64,000 nucleotides of DNA from Saccharum officinarum (GCA_020631735.1 CM036167.1:2856988-2920987); one strand, 5' to 3'; counted from the stretch's first letter, positions 31,586 through 44,124 are shown. The notes: generated by a model not told the origin, from the sequence alone. Numbers and translations: made by a program.

Positions 31586-34500
31586 TTGGTGTTTTAGATC
31601 TTGAGGCGATCCAGATGGTTTCCTTCCCCGCTTCCATGGATTTCCAAGTCGGCTACACGCTCACCGTTGGATCCTTCACCTGGACCACGAGCGTAGCTAC
31701 GGCCCTCACGTCCTCGGGAGCGTCTAGGATGGTCCCAGCACCACCTGCTGTTCAGTCGGTCATAGCACCGCTTGCTACACCTTCGGTCACAGCGCCAAGG
31801 TCATTGTCGCTGGTCCCAGCACCAGTTGCGCAAGATTTCGTGTTGCCCTCAGCGGCCACGGAGAGGATGGCCGCCCAGGCCCCCCGGAGACAGCTTCCTC
31901 GCTACCAGAGGAGGCACATTGACAACTCAGATCTGATTGAGCTAATCGATCGATAGGGTCGTGGTTTGGTGGAGATGTTGGATCTAGTCGAGACTGCTCG
32001 CAACCAGCTTCACCCAGAGCTAGATTTCTCTGGCTTCACCCCTGTCTGACCACAACAGCGCAGCCACGTCCGCCGAGCACGCGCTGCAGATCCAGTTAAC
32101 GGCCCTCGTTGGTTAGATCCCAACCAGCGCCGAGCACCCGCTGCAAGAAACCCACCCTCCCTCTTTCCAACAAGATCCCAGGGGGTGGTCCGCCAGCGCA
32201 GATCGGGTCGCCTACTACCTCGGTACGACTCATCCGTGCGCAGCATGCAAGCCCCACGGCCCGTGCTGCTGCATGAGTTCATCGAAGCACGACGCCCAAG
32301 TCTCGCTCCTCGCCGACAACGACATCGCAGAGCACACAGACCGCAGACCACAATGGCTCTGGCCAATGCATCTACAACACCTGCGGTCAACCGAACAGTC
32401 CTTCCCTTCGGGATGGACAACGCAGCCGCAACGTACTCCCACAGTACTCAGCGTCATCACGCCGGACTACTACGCGCGGACCACGTCCCGGTAGATCCAA
32501 CGCACGTCATCAACATGGTTGAATTACGGACTCTAGATCCCGTACCTTAGGAAACCGAGCTGGTCTCTCCTACCTTGTTAGATCTGCTCGCACAGATCTA
32601 GTTCACACCCTCGCCTTCCCGTGACTGCACGAACACCTTGATGTCCGAGGAGGAAGTCTAGGGGAACAAGGGTCCGGACGACGATTCCGCTCCGATGGCC
32701 TCCGAGCATCACGTTGACCCCGATAGTACCATGCTTGATCTCACCAGCTACCTCCCGGGTCTTGGTGACATAATCTTCGTGGTCAGCGACAACGAGCCAC
32801 CGCCACAAAACGAGACGGATGAACAAAGACGACTACGCGAAGAACGCAACACCGAGCGAGATCACCGTCGCGCTGCCGAACTCGCCCCTGTCAATCAAGG
32901 TGCGAGGAGAGAGGCTCGACAACCACAGCGTCGCCCATGGCGTCGCAACCTACGAGATGAGTTCAACGTGGCCGGCAACGCGCCCGTCCACCAGACACCC
33001 ACGGCAAACATAGCTGTTGCCATGGAGAAGTTGAACCAACTACCTCCGAACACACCCGGCGTCGCTGAGATCCGTGGATTCCTGGAAGCTGCAGAGGACC
33101 AAGTCAACGACCTCCGCTCCACAGGTTCCATGGCATCATCCTACCGGTCTCGCCGTCCTCGGCGCTACCGCGACCAGCGTGATCAGCGATCGGAGAGCGG
33201 GGGTGACAACTCCTCCAACAACGGAAGACGTGTTCCTGCTCGTGAGCGGCTGCGCTACGTAGAAGACGGTGGCTACGGTTACAACGACGATCGTAACGCC
33301 TATCACGACAATGCCCCGAGGCACAACCGTGGTCAGCCCAACCGACAGCGCGCACACCCACGGGGATGACACGACGACGAGGTGGTCCAACCTAACCGTC
33401 GCGATCTCCACGAGCGAATTGATGAGCGCTATCGCGCACGCAGGAACCTCGGTGGCATCCCTCCCTTCTCGGAAGCACTCAAGGCTGTAATCTAGCCAAA
33501 GAGTTTTCAAACATCGGAGATCAAGTCCTACGACGGCAAAGCAGATCCTGAGCACTGGATCACGCTGTACGAAGTTGCTGTCCAGGCAGCCAGCGGCGAC
33601 GAATACGCCATGGCTAACTACCTCCCGGTGGTGCTCGACAACACAGTCACTACGTGGCTGCTCCGTCAACGTCCGGGATCCATCCACAGCTGGGCATAGC
33701 TTCGTCAGATGTTCATCGATCACTTCAAGCCGACGTGCGTCCAGCCTAGCTCTAAGTACGCCCTCAAGCAGATCCGACTACGCCCCAAGGAGTCTCTGCG
33801 GCAGTACATCCGGCGCTTCTCGGAAACCTGGAACCGGGTGACCGACATCTCTCCGGAGACGGCCGTCGACGCATTTATCAACGGCCTCGTCCAGCCACGA
33901 GGTCACGATCTACAAAAGGCGCTACTGCTCCGGCAGTCGAGAACCATGGAGGACCTCTTCAGCATTGCCCATGACTACGCCCTGCTGGATGACGGGATGA
34001 ACCAAGGCGAAGAGGGCCCCTCACACCGCTACCGCCGTCGGAATGACGACTCCGACGACGAAAGCGACGTCGACAGACCACCACGCCGACAACATGATCG
34101 ACGTCGCGACCAGCGTTTCAAACGCCGTGGTCAGGACAATTACGACGGACGGCAGAATTGTGGCCGTAACAGCGATTCCGTCAATGCAGTAAAGGGCAAG
34201 CAGTCAGCACCTGACGAAGCCCTAGAGAAGATCCTAGCCCAGGACTGTCCTCGACATCCTGGCAAAGGTCACACCATGGGAGAATGCCGGGTCTTGACAG
34301 AAGCACTTGTCAAGTCTAACAAGCGGCCTCGCCCTAATCTCAAGTCGAAGCCGAAGCCCGCTGACCAGCAGGAAGAAGAAGAAGAACAACAAGAGGACAA
34401 CCCGTGACGCGCGTTTCGGGAACCTGTGAAGAATGTTGCTGCCGTGATCTTCGGCGGCATGGTGGGGCTCGAAACTAGCCGGGATCGGAAGTTGTTGTCA

Positions 34501-34786
34501 CGTGCTATCGTGGCTATGCAGAATCTGGACGACCTCGTCGCTGACGTTAAAGTTCCAGCATGGTCCGAGCAGCCAATATCGTTCAGCCGCAGCGATATGT
34601 GGGCACGGATCCCTGACCCCGGCCGTTTCCCACTGGTCCTCGACCCGGTTGTCGACGGCGTTCGCTTCGAAAAAGTGCTCGTCGATGGAGGCAGTGCTCT
34701 GAACATACTGTTTTACCCTGCTTTCAAAGAGCTGGGTATTCCTCAAGACAAGCTACAGCCCTACGACACGCCCTTCTCGGTCTCCT
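31586..34786 (+). pseudogene. Gypsy gag and protease fragment with nine nonsense codons
   Basis: A single reading frame can be followed from the primer site to the truncation. Recognisable parts: the N-terminal DFQVGYTLTVGSFTWT region; a capsid domain (PKSFQTSEIKSYDGKADPEHWITLY, split here by no indel; then FIDHFKPTCVQPSSKYALKQ, DAFINGLVQPRGHDLQKAL); a basic linker; and the protease motif VDGGSALNILFYPAF. Stops are TAG at 31954, 32548, 32599, 32659, 33493 and 33697, and TGA at 32047, 33367 and 34405. I saw no frameshift. All stops are one transition away from CAG, CGA or TGG. Confidence 0.85.
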
Positions 34787-37700
34787 TTTATATTATTAAC
34801 AAATGGTTCTTTTTCACGATAGCAAATATAGCCAACCGTGACTAGATAGATATTTTCTAATCTTAAAGGCGACAGGAAATCACCTGACTTCTACTGGTCT
34901 AAGCATGGCTAAGCATTTACTCGATCCTGAATGTATATAGGATTCAAGGTATATATATATGCAGCAAGGGTTCCAGACAACTCCTATACTTAATACAACA
35001 ATACATATATAACATATATACGCAATTGGTTTCATAAAGTAGGAGGCTTAGAATGCTCCGGGGCTTGCCTGGGATCCGACACAAGTCAGTTCAGTTAGCT
35101 TGCACCGTCTTGGTGACATCTCCGGTCCTAGCACTTGCTTAGTCCTTCTATTTTCAGGATAGATCCATCAAACACTGTCTTCAGGTTTGGCTCCAACATC
35201 TCGTCTTTCACGTGGTGCATCTAGCATACCTAGATAAGATACAAGATGCAAGTGCATGAATAAGAAGAATAGTACCATAAGACGCATCACAAATAGCAAG
35301 CAAGACAAGCATAGTTTATACTAAACACACTTAAGTACTTTGCGATGCTTAACTTAAACATCACACAATCTATCATGCTAAGATAACAAAGAAGAAGATA
35401 ACACCAAGGATGACACAAGTTTCCCAAGATCTTAGGTGCTCTTACTCAACCATCACCAAAGGTATGAGCCATACTTAGCAACATATGAAGTAAACACATA
35501 CAACTAGAATCTGTCAACTTCTGGACTGCAAACAACAGCTGCATAAATAAATCATATCTCGAGTTCTATAAATCCAAATGATATGCAACAAGATATTCTG
35601 AAAAGCTTATGAAATTGTCTACATTTCATATTTAGACATCAAAGCATGATTCACAAGTTAAGTAGGTCGAAATTACACAATTACAGAAACTGGTCCTGAC
35701 AAGACAGAGAGCAACCAATCCTGTACTCTAACTTTAAACAACTGTAACTCAAAAACTACTTAGTAAAATGCCACCAAATTTTAATAGCAACTAGATCATG
35801 TAATTCACCACAACTTTGCTATATACAAGATGCCCAGAAAACATTATTATCATGGGGTAATTTATATTGCCCCAGAATTGTCCAGAAACTAATAATTGCA
35901 AGAAATAATTATTAACTTATATTGCAAACATATAATTGAACAAAACCAACTTTACCAACATGTCACACATGACTAATGAACACCAGAAAATATTGTGTCC
36001 ACCACCAAATAAATTCTTTAAATACATTTCTTAATTTATTTGGGTAATAAGGTGGTTTAATGAACATATACCAAAAGTGCACAATAAATTCTACCAAATT
36101 ACAGTAGCTTACATATGCTCCCAATAGTCTACTGTATAAATTTCATAGCATTTGAACATCTATAGCAACCTCTATGGAAAATACAAAATGCTAATGCAAG
36201 AAATCATGTGAGAGCAAGATGAATCCATAACTCACTCATACAGAAACTAATGACCATGAAATTTTTATTACATATTAAAAATCATATGGGTAGTATGCCA
36301 TAAAAATTTCACTTCATTTGGAGCCCTACATCTGCAGTTATGAAAAAGACAAATACGACTAGCATTAAAAATCTAACTGCATAAATCTATTTTTATAGCT
36401 AAAACTTTAAACTAAAATATGCTATATTATAGTTCTACTGCATAGACAATTTCACATGGATTCCAAAAAGTCCTCATTTACTATTTTATGAATTTCCTAT
36501 GATTTACTATGCATTTTCAAAGCATGACCCGATTTACAACAAATAGGTCCCTCAAGGCACTATTTACTTGTGTCTATGGCATTCTAGTTAGGATCCTCCC
36601 TATTGTCAAATTCGACGACGAAGTCCTCCACGCGAATTTGGAGCAGGGAAGCCATCGGGCTCGCGGTTTCCGGCTGCCGTGGCGCTTGCCGGCGATGACG
36701 GAGCAGCGGGGAAGCACCAGGGAACCAGTGCGCTCGCGTGGGGTGGCTCAGCTTGGCCCGAGGTGGCCCGAGACCAGCTGGCCACGAGAGCATGGCGGGT
36801 CGGGGGCTGCGGCCGCGCCGGCGACAGCAGACGGCGGTGGAGGGAGTCGGTGAAGGATTCGGCGTTTACAGAGGATGAAGGGGAGGGCGCTAGGGACAGC
36901 GCTAGGGCTGAGGAGGGCTTGAGGGCAAGCGGTGGTGGAGGAGCAAGGGCAGCACTGCTGCTCGGCCACCATGGCTAAGCCGTGAGAGCGAGGGAGAGAA
37001 TGGGAGCGAGAGACAAAGGAGGGCGCTTGACTTTCCTCTTTCTCGGTCATGGGGGTGAGGTGTCATACATGACGGCAAGCGCGCGACACACGCGACAGCG
37101 AAGGGCTGCGGCCGGTCGGCCACGAGGCAGCCTCTGCTGAAGGCGTTCAAAAGCTGAAGGAACCAATACTACCGCAAAAATACACTGAAACTATATACTT
37201 CCTCCCTCTGTAGCTCCATAACCATTTGATGATTCGATCGACCAATTTCTCCTTGTTGTAGTGCTACGTGAGTACTACACTTTTGCTTAAAGTGTCAAAG
37301 TCTGTGTCATCCTAGATTGGAAGATATGGAGCTCCAAAGGAGGGTACCTCAAAACCGAATTCTGCAGTCCAATGGAAAGTCGACTGAAACTGCCTTCTTC
37401 TCTCCTCTCCATCCCCCAAACTGAGCAAGCAAAAGCTAAACCAATTCTACAATGTTATAGAGCTATAGGGCTACAACTTTTCTTAAAGGATCTAAGTTTG
37501 GTTTGACTCGGTTTGAGAGATATATTGTCCCAAAATAGGGTACATCAAAACTGAAATCAGCTCCAACACTTAGCTAAATTCGTGAAGTCCAAAAACAGCA
37601 GCAGATTGCAACTTTGAGCCTCTGTTTGACTCATTTCCAAGCTAAACTAGGGTATGCTCCAAAAACTAAGTTTGTTCTATATAACATGGACTACAACTTT

Positions 37701-38243
37701 TATTTAAGGTCCAACCTCAAAAGGGGTATATAACCTACAGTTCTACTTTGACCAAAGTAACATCACAATAAAGCTTAAATTATCCTTTGTGATCTATTGG
37801 AGTATTTTCTTGGCATTTGCTCAACGTGAACCTTTTATGACTTTTGTTGTAGAGTTCAACTAGAGTCATTTGGGCAAGGTTGCATGGTTTGATTGATGAC
37901 CTATATTTTCATTCACTTAATAGTGCAATTCAAGCACTTAGTAAAGCCATTTCAACAAGGAACTTATCATTTGATGTGACTTTTTGATTCCAAACCTCAT
38001 GAATTTTTTCCATGGATCAATATAGATGGAGATTGATGTGAAACACATGAAAGAGGTTCCAATAACACCACCACCTAAGCATACATTTGAACAGGGTCTA
38101 TATGTAAGCAAGGTGCATTGTCCAAGTTTAGGTTGGGCTCATTTCCATACATTTGGCTTTGACATCTTCAACACCACTTGATCTGTCATGTTTGAGCTCA
38201 AACCCACTGCTTAACTGAGGACAAACACCTGGGGTGTTACAGC

Positions 38244-38925
38244 CAGTGGTGGGCCTACATGTATTCAAGGGTATTCAACTGAATACCCAAAAATTTTGCC
38301 AAAAAACTTTTGTATATATAGTGTATATATGTAGGTGTAGGGAAAAAAAAGAAAATAAAGCCAAAACAAATATCATGTCAAGAATTCGGTCAAAAACATG
38401 TATTCTACTACTGATTTTCCACCCCACTCGATGGCCCAAATAGGCCCAGCGGCCTGTGGCCCAACATCTCCCCCGCCGGCAGCACACAGGCGCATCGCGA
38501 CTCCCAAATCAGATACATCGGCACATCACCTGCCCGTGCTCGCTCAAGCGCTCCTTTTCTATCCTGTTTTCTTCCCCAACCCCAAACCCTAGCGCCTACC
38601 GATGGCAGTGGCAGAGCAACGGACTCGGGCAGTGGCAAGGCCCGTTGGCACGAGGCGACGACAACAAAATTCACGCTAAATTTTTTGGTACATATACAAC
38701 ACAAACTTGGGTTTGTTTGTACTTGATTTGAAATACCAAATTTGACAACAAATTTTACTATTGCTTACTGAATTGCTAAATTGATTTTACCAATTTACGT
38801 ATGGAAATTTTAGTATTGCATACCTACAAAATTCTAGATCCATCATTGGATTTTATATTGTAAAAAAAATCGATTCGTCTTCATAATTTTGAATACCCAA
38901 GTTCAAAATCTTGGGCTCGCCACCG
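38244..38925. mobile_element. hAT (Tip100-like) non-autonomous element
   Basis: The 682-bp element starts CAGTGGTGGGCC and ends with the inverted GGGCTCGCCACCG. Subterminal repeats GGGTATTCAA and TTGAATACCC lie inside. A perfect 8-bp target duplication GTTACAGC flanks it (38236-38243 and 38926-38933), as expected for hAT. The duplication includes the last bases of the Tekay-like LTR, so it landed on the LTR/host junction. It has no transposase. Confidence 0.92.
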
Positions 38926-38936
38926 GTTACAGCGGC

Positions 38937-39628
38937 ATGGGTGCGGCGGGTGTGGAGATGCTGTGGTGGGGGAAGGGGTGCAGGAGGAATGAGTGGGTGC
39001 GAAAATGAGCGACGGAGGCGTCCATCCGTCCGGACGTCTGGTATGTATCATTATCGTTATGCTAAAAGAAGTACAAGCAAACCGAATGGCAAGTCACGTG
39101 TCACGTGACCACCAAGACAGTAACACTAGTCTCCATGTCCTAGATCACTCTTATCTCCTGCGATACCACACTGAAACACTCCAAACCAAACCGCTAGCAG
39201 ACATCCTTGCCTCGTCGTCTCCAGTTAACCACACCTTTTAGATCTCAAAACCACGCAGGAGCTGCAGGTCATGCTTGAGCTGCAGGGAACACCGACCCAA
39301 AGAAAAGTACAGATCCGGCTGCCTGACCAAGGCAGCTTGCTGCCCTTTACGGTTCACGCACGGCACCGGCCAGCGCGGCAACGCCAGCAGACCCACGCCA
39401 GACGCCACCCCCTCTCGCGGCGCACCCACTGACGGCCCGGCCCCGCCGCGCCGCGCGCTTTGTTTCGCGTCGACGCGCACGCGATCGGGAAGGGCTTGGC
39501 CCCATGTCGCGTGCGGTGCGTACGTGTCGTGCCGCGAGTGGCCAGCGTTCGAGCTCCCCACGTGTAGCCGGTCAGTCGTGGCGAGCATGCATTGGCTGGT
39601 GGCGTGTTGCGGCGTGCCGCGCAGGCCG
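38937..39628 (+). promoter_or_regulatory. Upstream region of the membrane-protein gene
   Basis: The proximal part is GC-rich and unlike the repeats around it. G-box cores CACGTG occur at 39095-39100, 39102-39107 and 39559-39564. The last lies about 70 bp above the TATA box. The first 100 bp (to about 39045) probably still belong to the TGTTGCA repeat. Confidence 0.5.
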
Positions 39629-39635
39629 TATAAAT
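39629..39635 (+). promoter_or_regulatory. TATA box of the membrane-protein gene
   Basis: TATAAAT in the context GGCCGTATAAATGAG lies 169 bp before the ATG, leaving an expected 5' leader of roughly 135 nt. It is the only good TATA box in this GC-rich stretch. Confidence 0.65.
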
Positions 39636-39797
39636 GAGCTGACCCAGATCGAGCCCAGCCTCCATTGCATTAAGAAGCTTGATTTACTTGGATCCAAGAA
39701 ACACCACCTGCTATAATCACCTGAAAAACTAAACCGTTCACGAACCGCCAGCTGAAGAAGGCCTGAAGCCACAACCCACAAGTACCGAGCGAGATCC

Positions 39798-40220
39798 ATG
39801 GGGAACTCATACAGCGGCGGTGGCTCGGCGTCTGCGTCGGCGTCGGCGGCACTGGAAGTGCCGCTGCACCTGTGCTTCTTCCTGCTGGTGCTGCTCCTCT
39901 TCCTGGGCTTCTCGTGGTACACGAGCTACGAGTCGGCCGCGGAGTCGTTCGCGTACCAGGCGCGCATCGTGCTCATGGCGTCGCCGTTCGCGCTGCTGCT
40001 GGCCGTGCGGCTGCTGTCCAGCGTCTCCGGCGACGGCGTGGGGCGGAGCGTGGGCGACCTGCTGGCGGTGCCGATGCCCGAGCGGGACTCCATCCACCGC
40101 GCCGGCGGGTCGCCGTGGGGCGTCGGCCTCCTGCTCCTGCTGCTCCTCGTCATGGTCTCCTACCAGTCCAACTTCCGGGAGAAATGGTTCCCGCTCGTAT
40201 ATGCTATAGTAAGCAGGTGA
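39798..40220 (+). CDS. Small predicted membrane protein, function unknown
   Basis: A single-exon frame of 140 residues, the only convincing host gene in the window. The start MGNSYSGGGS sits in a good plant context (GATCCATGGGG) and fits the N-myristoylation pattern (Gly2, Ser6). A Ser/Ala-rich lead is followed by three hydrophobic segments at about residues 21-41, 56-75 and 106-121, and a short polar tail NFREKWFPLVYAIVSR. A loop with VPMPERDSIHRAGGSPWG separates segments two and three. Third positions are strongly G/C biased, unlike the retroelements around it and typical of grass genes. I recognise the general type (short plant transmembrane proteins) but no characterised family. The stop lies in AGCAGGTGAGC, which also resembles a splice donor, so a downstream exon cannot be excluded. 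Confidence 0.72.
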   Translation: MGNSYSGGGSASASASAALEVPLHLCFFLLVLLLFLGFSWYTSYESAAESFAYQARIVLMASPFALLLAVRLLSSVSGDGVGRSVGDLLAVPMPERDSIHRAGGSPWGVGLLLLLLLVMVSYQSNFREKWFPLVYAIVSR

Positions 40221-42112
40221 GCTCTGAACTGAACCATGGTTCGGTTGGTGCCGGGATCCGTCCATGTAAACAAAACAAATGCTTGCAGATTGTCGCGGTG
40301 CTCTAGATCTTCCTTTTCTGTAACTGTAACTGTGATGAGTTATCGGCGGTATGCAATCGCCAATTGTCAATGCAACGAATCAGTACATTAATACTGGCTC
40401 TGGCTGTGTGATGTGCTAATGTGCTCAATGCTCGCGCTGCACATTCTTTGTTTGCTTCTGTAACTATAGAAGTCTAACACCAATTTCCCGAGAGAGCAAC
40501 CAAATTAGAGCCATCTGATTCAACATCCACCCGCAACGTAGATTGTTGACTAGTCTTGGCATTGAGGGCATGCTTAGTTCACTTCTAAAATTTACCAAGC
40601 CATAGATTTGGCAAGACATGATTTTAGCTAGTATTTGTTTTTGCTATCAAAACTTGTCAATTTCTTATATTTGGCTTGTCAAATCTAGGACATTTTTTTT
40701 TGCTTAACTTTAGGTTATCAAATCTTTGGCATGATAAATTTTGGTCGCAAATCAAACCAGCCCTGAATTTCTGAGGTTTTTTTTGCCTGATAACTCTGAA
40801 AATTAAGCCAAAACAATAAATAATGCCATAAGGTCTAAGGGAAACAACGTGAACTCAAAAAAATCGAGGACCACAAGTGCAAAACCTATTCTTCTATTCT
40901 TAGATTTCCGGGAATAGAACATGGTCAAAAGCCAACCGGCGTTGTGGGCTTCTTTCCTCGAGACATGATTTGCTGGGCTGCTCATCGTTTCAGACTCCAT
41001 AGAAGGCCTGGCCTCGGTCTGTTGCAACGCACATTCTTTTTAAGGAACTCCTATTGCAAGACACATGTGCCTATTTCATCTGGTCCCTGGCATAATGCAT
41101 TCACTGTTAGGTGTGCTGCTTTCGTGGCCTGACGTGCTGCATTACAACTGTTTAGGGATTAGTTTGTTAGCAGATAGGGTTAATTAGTGCAACAGCCTAT
41201 ACTGCAGCACTGAAAACATTCCATTCATCCCCTTCGGAGCTGCAAGCCTCTACCTGACTACCTCTGCATATTATCACAGCTCGAGTACGACCTGTCTTAG
41301 AAGGGTGGTGAAGTGCTATGGCGAGTGGACCGATTCTAGTTCTAGATGTGCTTCATTACAGCCTATAGGATTACTTCACGGTTTGTTAGATTTGTTAGCA
41401 GATACTGGAATTGATTTGTACTTGGCTAAGATTTGTTAGAAGATTTATTAGGTTCCTAGTCTATAAAGGAAGCCATAAGGCATACGTTACTACGTTAGGC
41501 GGTAGAAACAGATCTAAAAGCAGCTCAGTGCCTACAGAGGCAGGGCAAGTCAGCCAATCTATAGGTTGTCGATAATGATATGACAAGGACATTCGAACGG
41601 ACAGACCTAGACCGGCGCCACGCATGTACCTGTACCCCGCCCGCTTCTGTACCTGGACCCCACCTGCCTGCGCCTTTACCCAAACCCTGACACGGCTGCG
41701 CCCGCATGCGTGCCTTATTAGCCATCGTTCCTCTCTCCCATGCCTCCAGCGCAACTCCCTCCCCCTCTCTCTGTGGGCGAGCCAGCGCCTCGGCATGGCG
41801 GCGCAGCGGCCTCGGCGTGAGCAATGGCCTGGGCGTGAGCGGACCACTACGAGGAGGCCCGAGCGGCCCTCGACACGGCAGTGCAACGGTGCCAGCGGCT
41901 CCGGTCACGGGCGTACCAACATGGCAGGGCTGGCACAAGTGGCTCCCAGGCGGACCCGGCTCCCTCTCCCAGTTGTGTGGGTGCTGCCTCCTTACTGTGT
42001 CCTCCTTACCACGTCGCCCAGACGCCGCTGCCTCCGGTGAACTCCACATGCCGATTAGCCTCCATTTTCTCAGACAGCAAGAAGATGTTGTGTTGTGTTG
42101 AAAGTGCATGTT
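40221..42112. other. Intergenic stretch, no supported gene
   Basis: Up to about 40430 it is probably the 3' untranslated region of the membrane-protein gene. A possible MITE lies at about 40565-40765 (GGGCATGCTTAGTT on the left, AACCAGCCC on the right), without a clear target duplication. The GC-rich block 41620-42050 has Pro/Arg/Ser frames on both strands that look compositional. The last 15 bp join the TGTTGCA repeat that continues at 59204. Confidence 0.5.
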
Positions 42113-44109
42113 TGAAAGCTCCAGTTTGGTTTTGGTGAATTGATGAAACCCTAAGTGCTAACCCATTGCTCTAAGTGATCATGAGATAGGGTAGCACATT
42201 CCAAGTGGTAGAGCAAATGGTGAAGATCATGATGATGGTGGAGGCCATGGTGACGATCAAAGTGCTCGGGCTTGGAAAAGAAGAAAGAGAAAAACAAAAT
42301 GGGCTCAAGGCAAAGGTGATATCCATAGGGCCATTTTGTTTTTGTTGATCGAGACACTTAGTGAGTGTAATCACATTTAGGATAAATAGTCGTACTATTA
42401 AGAGGGGTGAAACTCATCGTGAAATGCGTTTATCAAAGTGCCACTAGATGCTTTAATTCATTGCATATGCATTTAGATTCCAATGAGTGCTAACATCCTT
42501 GAATATGTTTGTGAAAATATGCTAACACACGTGCACAAGGTGATACACTTGGTAGTTAGCACATTTGAGTAAGGGTGAAGTGAAAGGAGTTGGAAAGGAG
42601 GAGTTTTCTAGTGACTAGACTCTGATCACATAGTGATCGGACCCTGCGTTGGGTGCGTCTGGTCATCAGCGCAGTGAGGCGCAGCCACGGTCTTACGACC
42701 GGACTCTGGCGCAGGCGCGCGACCGGACGCGCAGGGCTTGCGTCCGATCATGTTGACATACATTGACGCAAGCGTGTAGGCGAGGAAGGAGCGAATGCTA
42801 GGGCGCGTCCGGTCGTCATTGACCTGACGCGTCCAGTTGCGTTTGGGTGGCTATGGATCATCTATGGAAACGATCGGACTCCACGTTGCTAGAGCGTCTG
42901 GTCATAGGGGAGCGCGTTAGGTGCTTGGTTCGGCCTCGTGGACGCGTGCGTGATCGGACGCAGCTTGGGCGTGTCAGGTCATCGTGTCGGCGCGTCCAGT
43001 CATCACTTAAGCACGAGCACGGGTGAATCTGACCGTTGGAAATCGACGAACGTGGTTGAATCGCAGTGACACATGGCGCTCATCGGGTGACCGGACGCTG
43101 GCGGCGTGCATTCGATCACCTCTGACCGGCACATCCGGTCACCTCGAGTTGGGCTGCCTGTTGAGCCCAACGGCTCTATTTCATGGGGGCTCCTATTTAA
43201 GCCCTATGGCCGGCTCTTGCTTACTCTCTTGGCTATTTTTATTGACATAGCAACCTAGTGAGCTATGCCAAAGCCCTCTCACTCATCTTTATCATTGATT
43301 CATCATCTTTATGATATTGGGAGTGAATCCAAGTGTATTGCTTGAGTGATTGCATCTAGAGGCACTTGGTGATTGTGTTTCGCTGCGGGATTCGCTTGTT
43401 TCTCTTGGTAGTTGCCGCCACCTAGATGGCTTGGTGTAGCAAGGATCGTTGAGCGGAGAGTGGTGTTTGCCTCTAGCTCGGATCATGGTGATTGTGAGGG
43501 GTTCTTGACCTTTCCCTGGCGGAGAGCCAAAATGTACTTTAGTGGATTGCTCGTGGCTTTGTGTGATCCCCATCTTGTCTTGGTCGTGCGGCACCCGATT
43601 GCGGGTTAGGCGTGTGATGCCTATTAACGCGTCAACCTCCAAGTGGGTGAATCACCACAACGGGGACTGGCTTGCCTACAAGCAAGTGAACCTCGGTAAA
43701 AAATTATTGTGTCATCTTGTCTCCAAGGATTTCATTGGATTTCATATTGTGATTGATTGACTATATCTTGCCACGGTGGTATAAACAACACTACCCCTCT
43801 TGTATTTACTTTCTTAGTGTAGCTAAGCTCTTTAGTGTAATTAGTTTTGAGAGCTAGCTTGTTTCTTGTCTAGTGGTTAGCGAGGCTCTTTAGTTAGTCT
43901 TTGAGAACTCACTAACTTAGTGGTAGTGACTTTAGCCACTTGTGTGTTTTAGAGATCATAGATAACTAAAATTGTGGATAGGAGGCTTGCATTTTGAGTA
44001 GGCTAGCGCAACACTCGCTTCGCTTCATAATTATCTAACCACTTGGCTTAAGTGTTGTTGTAGAAATTTTTATAGGCTATTCACCCCCTTTAGCCATTAG
44101 AACCTTTCA
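42113..44109 (+). repeat. 5' LTR of the 17-kb Sirevirus-like element
   Basis: This 1,997-bp LTR carries GACCGGACGC-type words between about 42600 and 43160, followed by a TATTTAA box at 43194-43200. The TA-like words near its end match the 3' LTR. Relative to the 3' LTR it keeps about 60 bp near 43750-43810 that the other copy has lost. Confidence 0.92.
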
Positions 44110-44111
44110 AG

Positions 44112-44124
44112 TAGTATCAGAGTC
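44112..44124 (+). promoter_or_regulatory. Primer binding site of the 17-kb element
   Basis: TAGTATCAGAGTC follows the LTR after two bases. It is the initiator-Met tRNA site TGGTATCAGAGC with G to A and C to T changes. Confidence 0.85.

Larger units (their letters stand above)
31006..34786 (+). mobile_element. Truncated Ty3/gypsy element: 5' LTR, gag, protease
   Basis: The 5' LTR is followed by a primer site, a gag frame and the start of a protease. The element stops abruptly at about 34786 inside the protease (after PYDTPFSV), where AT-rich LTR-like sequence begins. Reverse transcriptase, integrase and the 3' LTR are missing. Confidence 0.85.
28838..38241 (-). mobile_element. Long Tekay-like gypsy LTR (probably solo), interrupted by insertions
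   Basis: In element orientation it starts TGTAACACCCCAGGTGTTTG at 38241, the start I know from Tekay/Del-type chromovirus LTRs, and would end GGTTCCATGATA at 28838. GCGGC flanks it on the left (28833-28837) and, once the hAT MITE is removed, on the right (38932-38936). The pieces are 28838-about 29060, about 30437-31005 and about 34787-38241. A GC-rich block at 36580-37150 fits the transcribed leader of such LTRs. Assignment of the middle piece and of the left end is inference. Confidence 0.5.

Noticed and set aside
31986..33723. Minus-strand frames of 130-195 codons opposite the gypsy gag
   Set aside because: They are shadows of the G/C-rich gag frame on the other strand, which is identified by its capsid and protease motifs.
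41624..42110. Frames of 130-190 codons on both strands
   Set aside because: Compositional in a GC-rich repeat-like block; no start context, domain or splice support.
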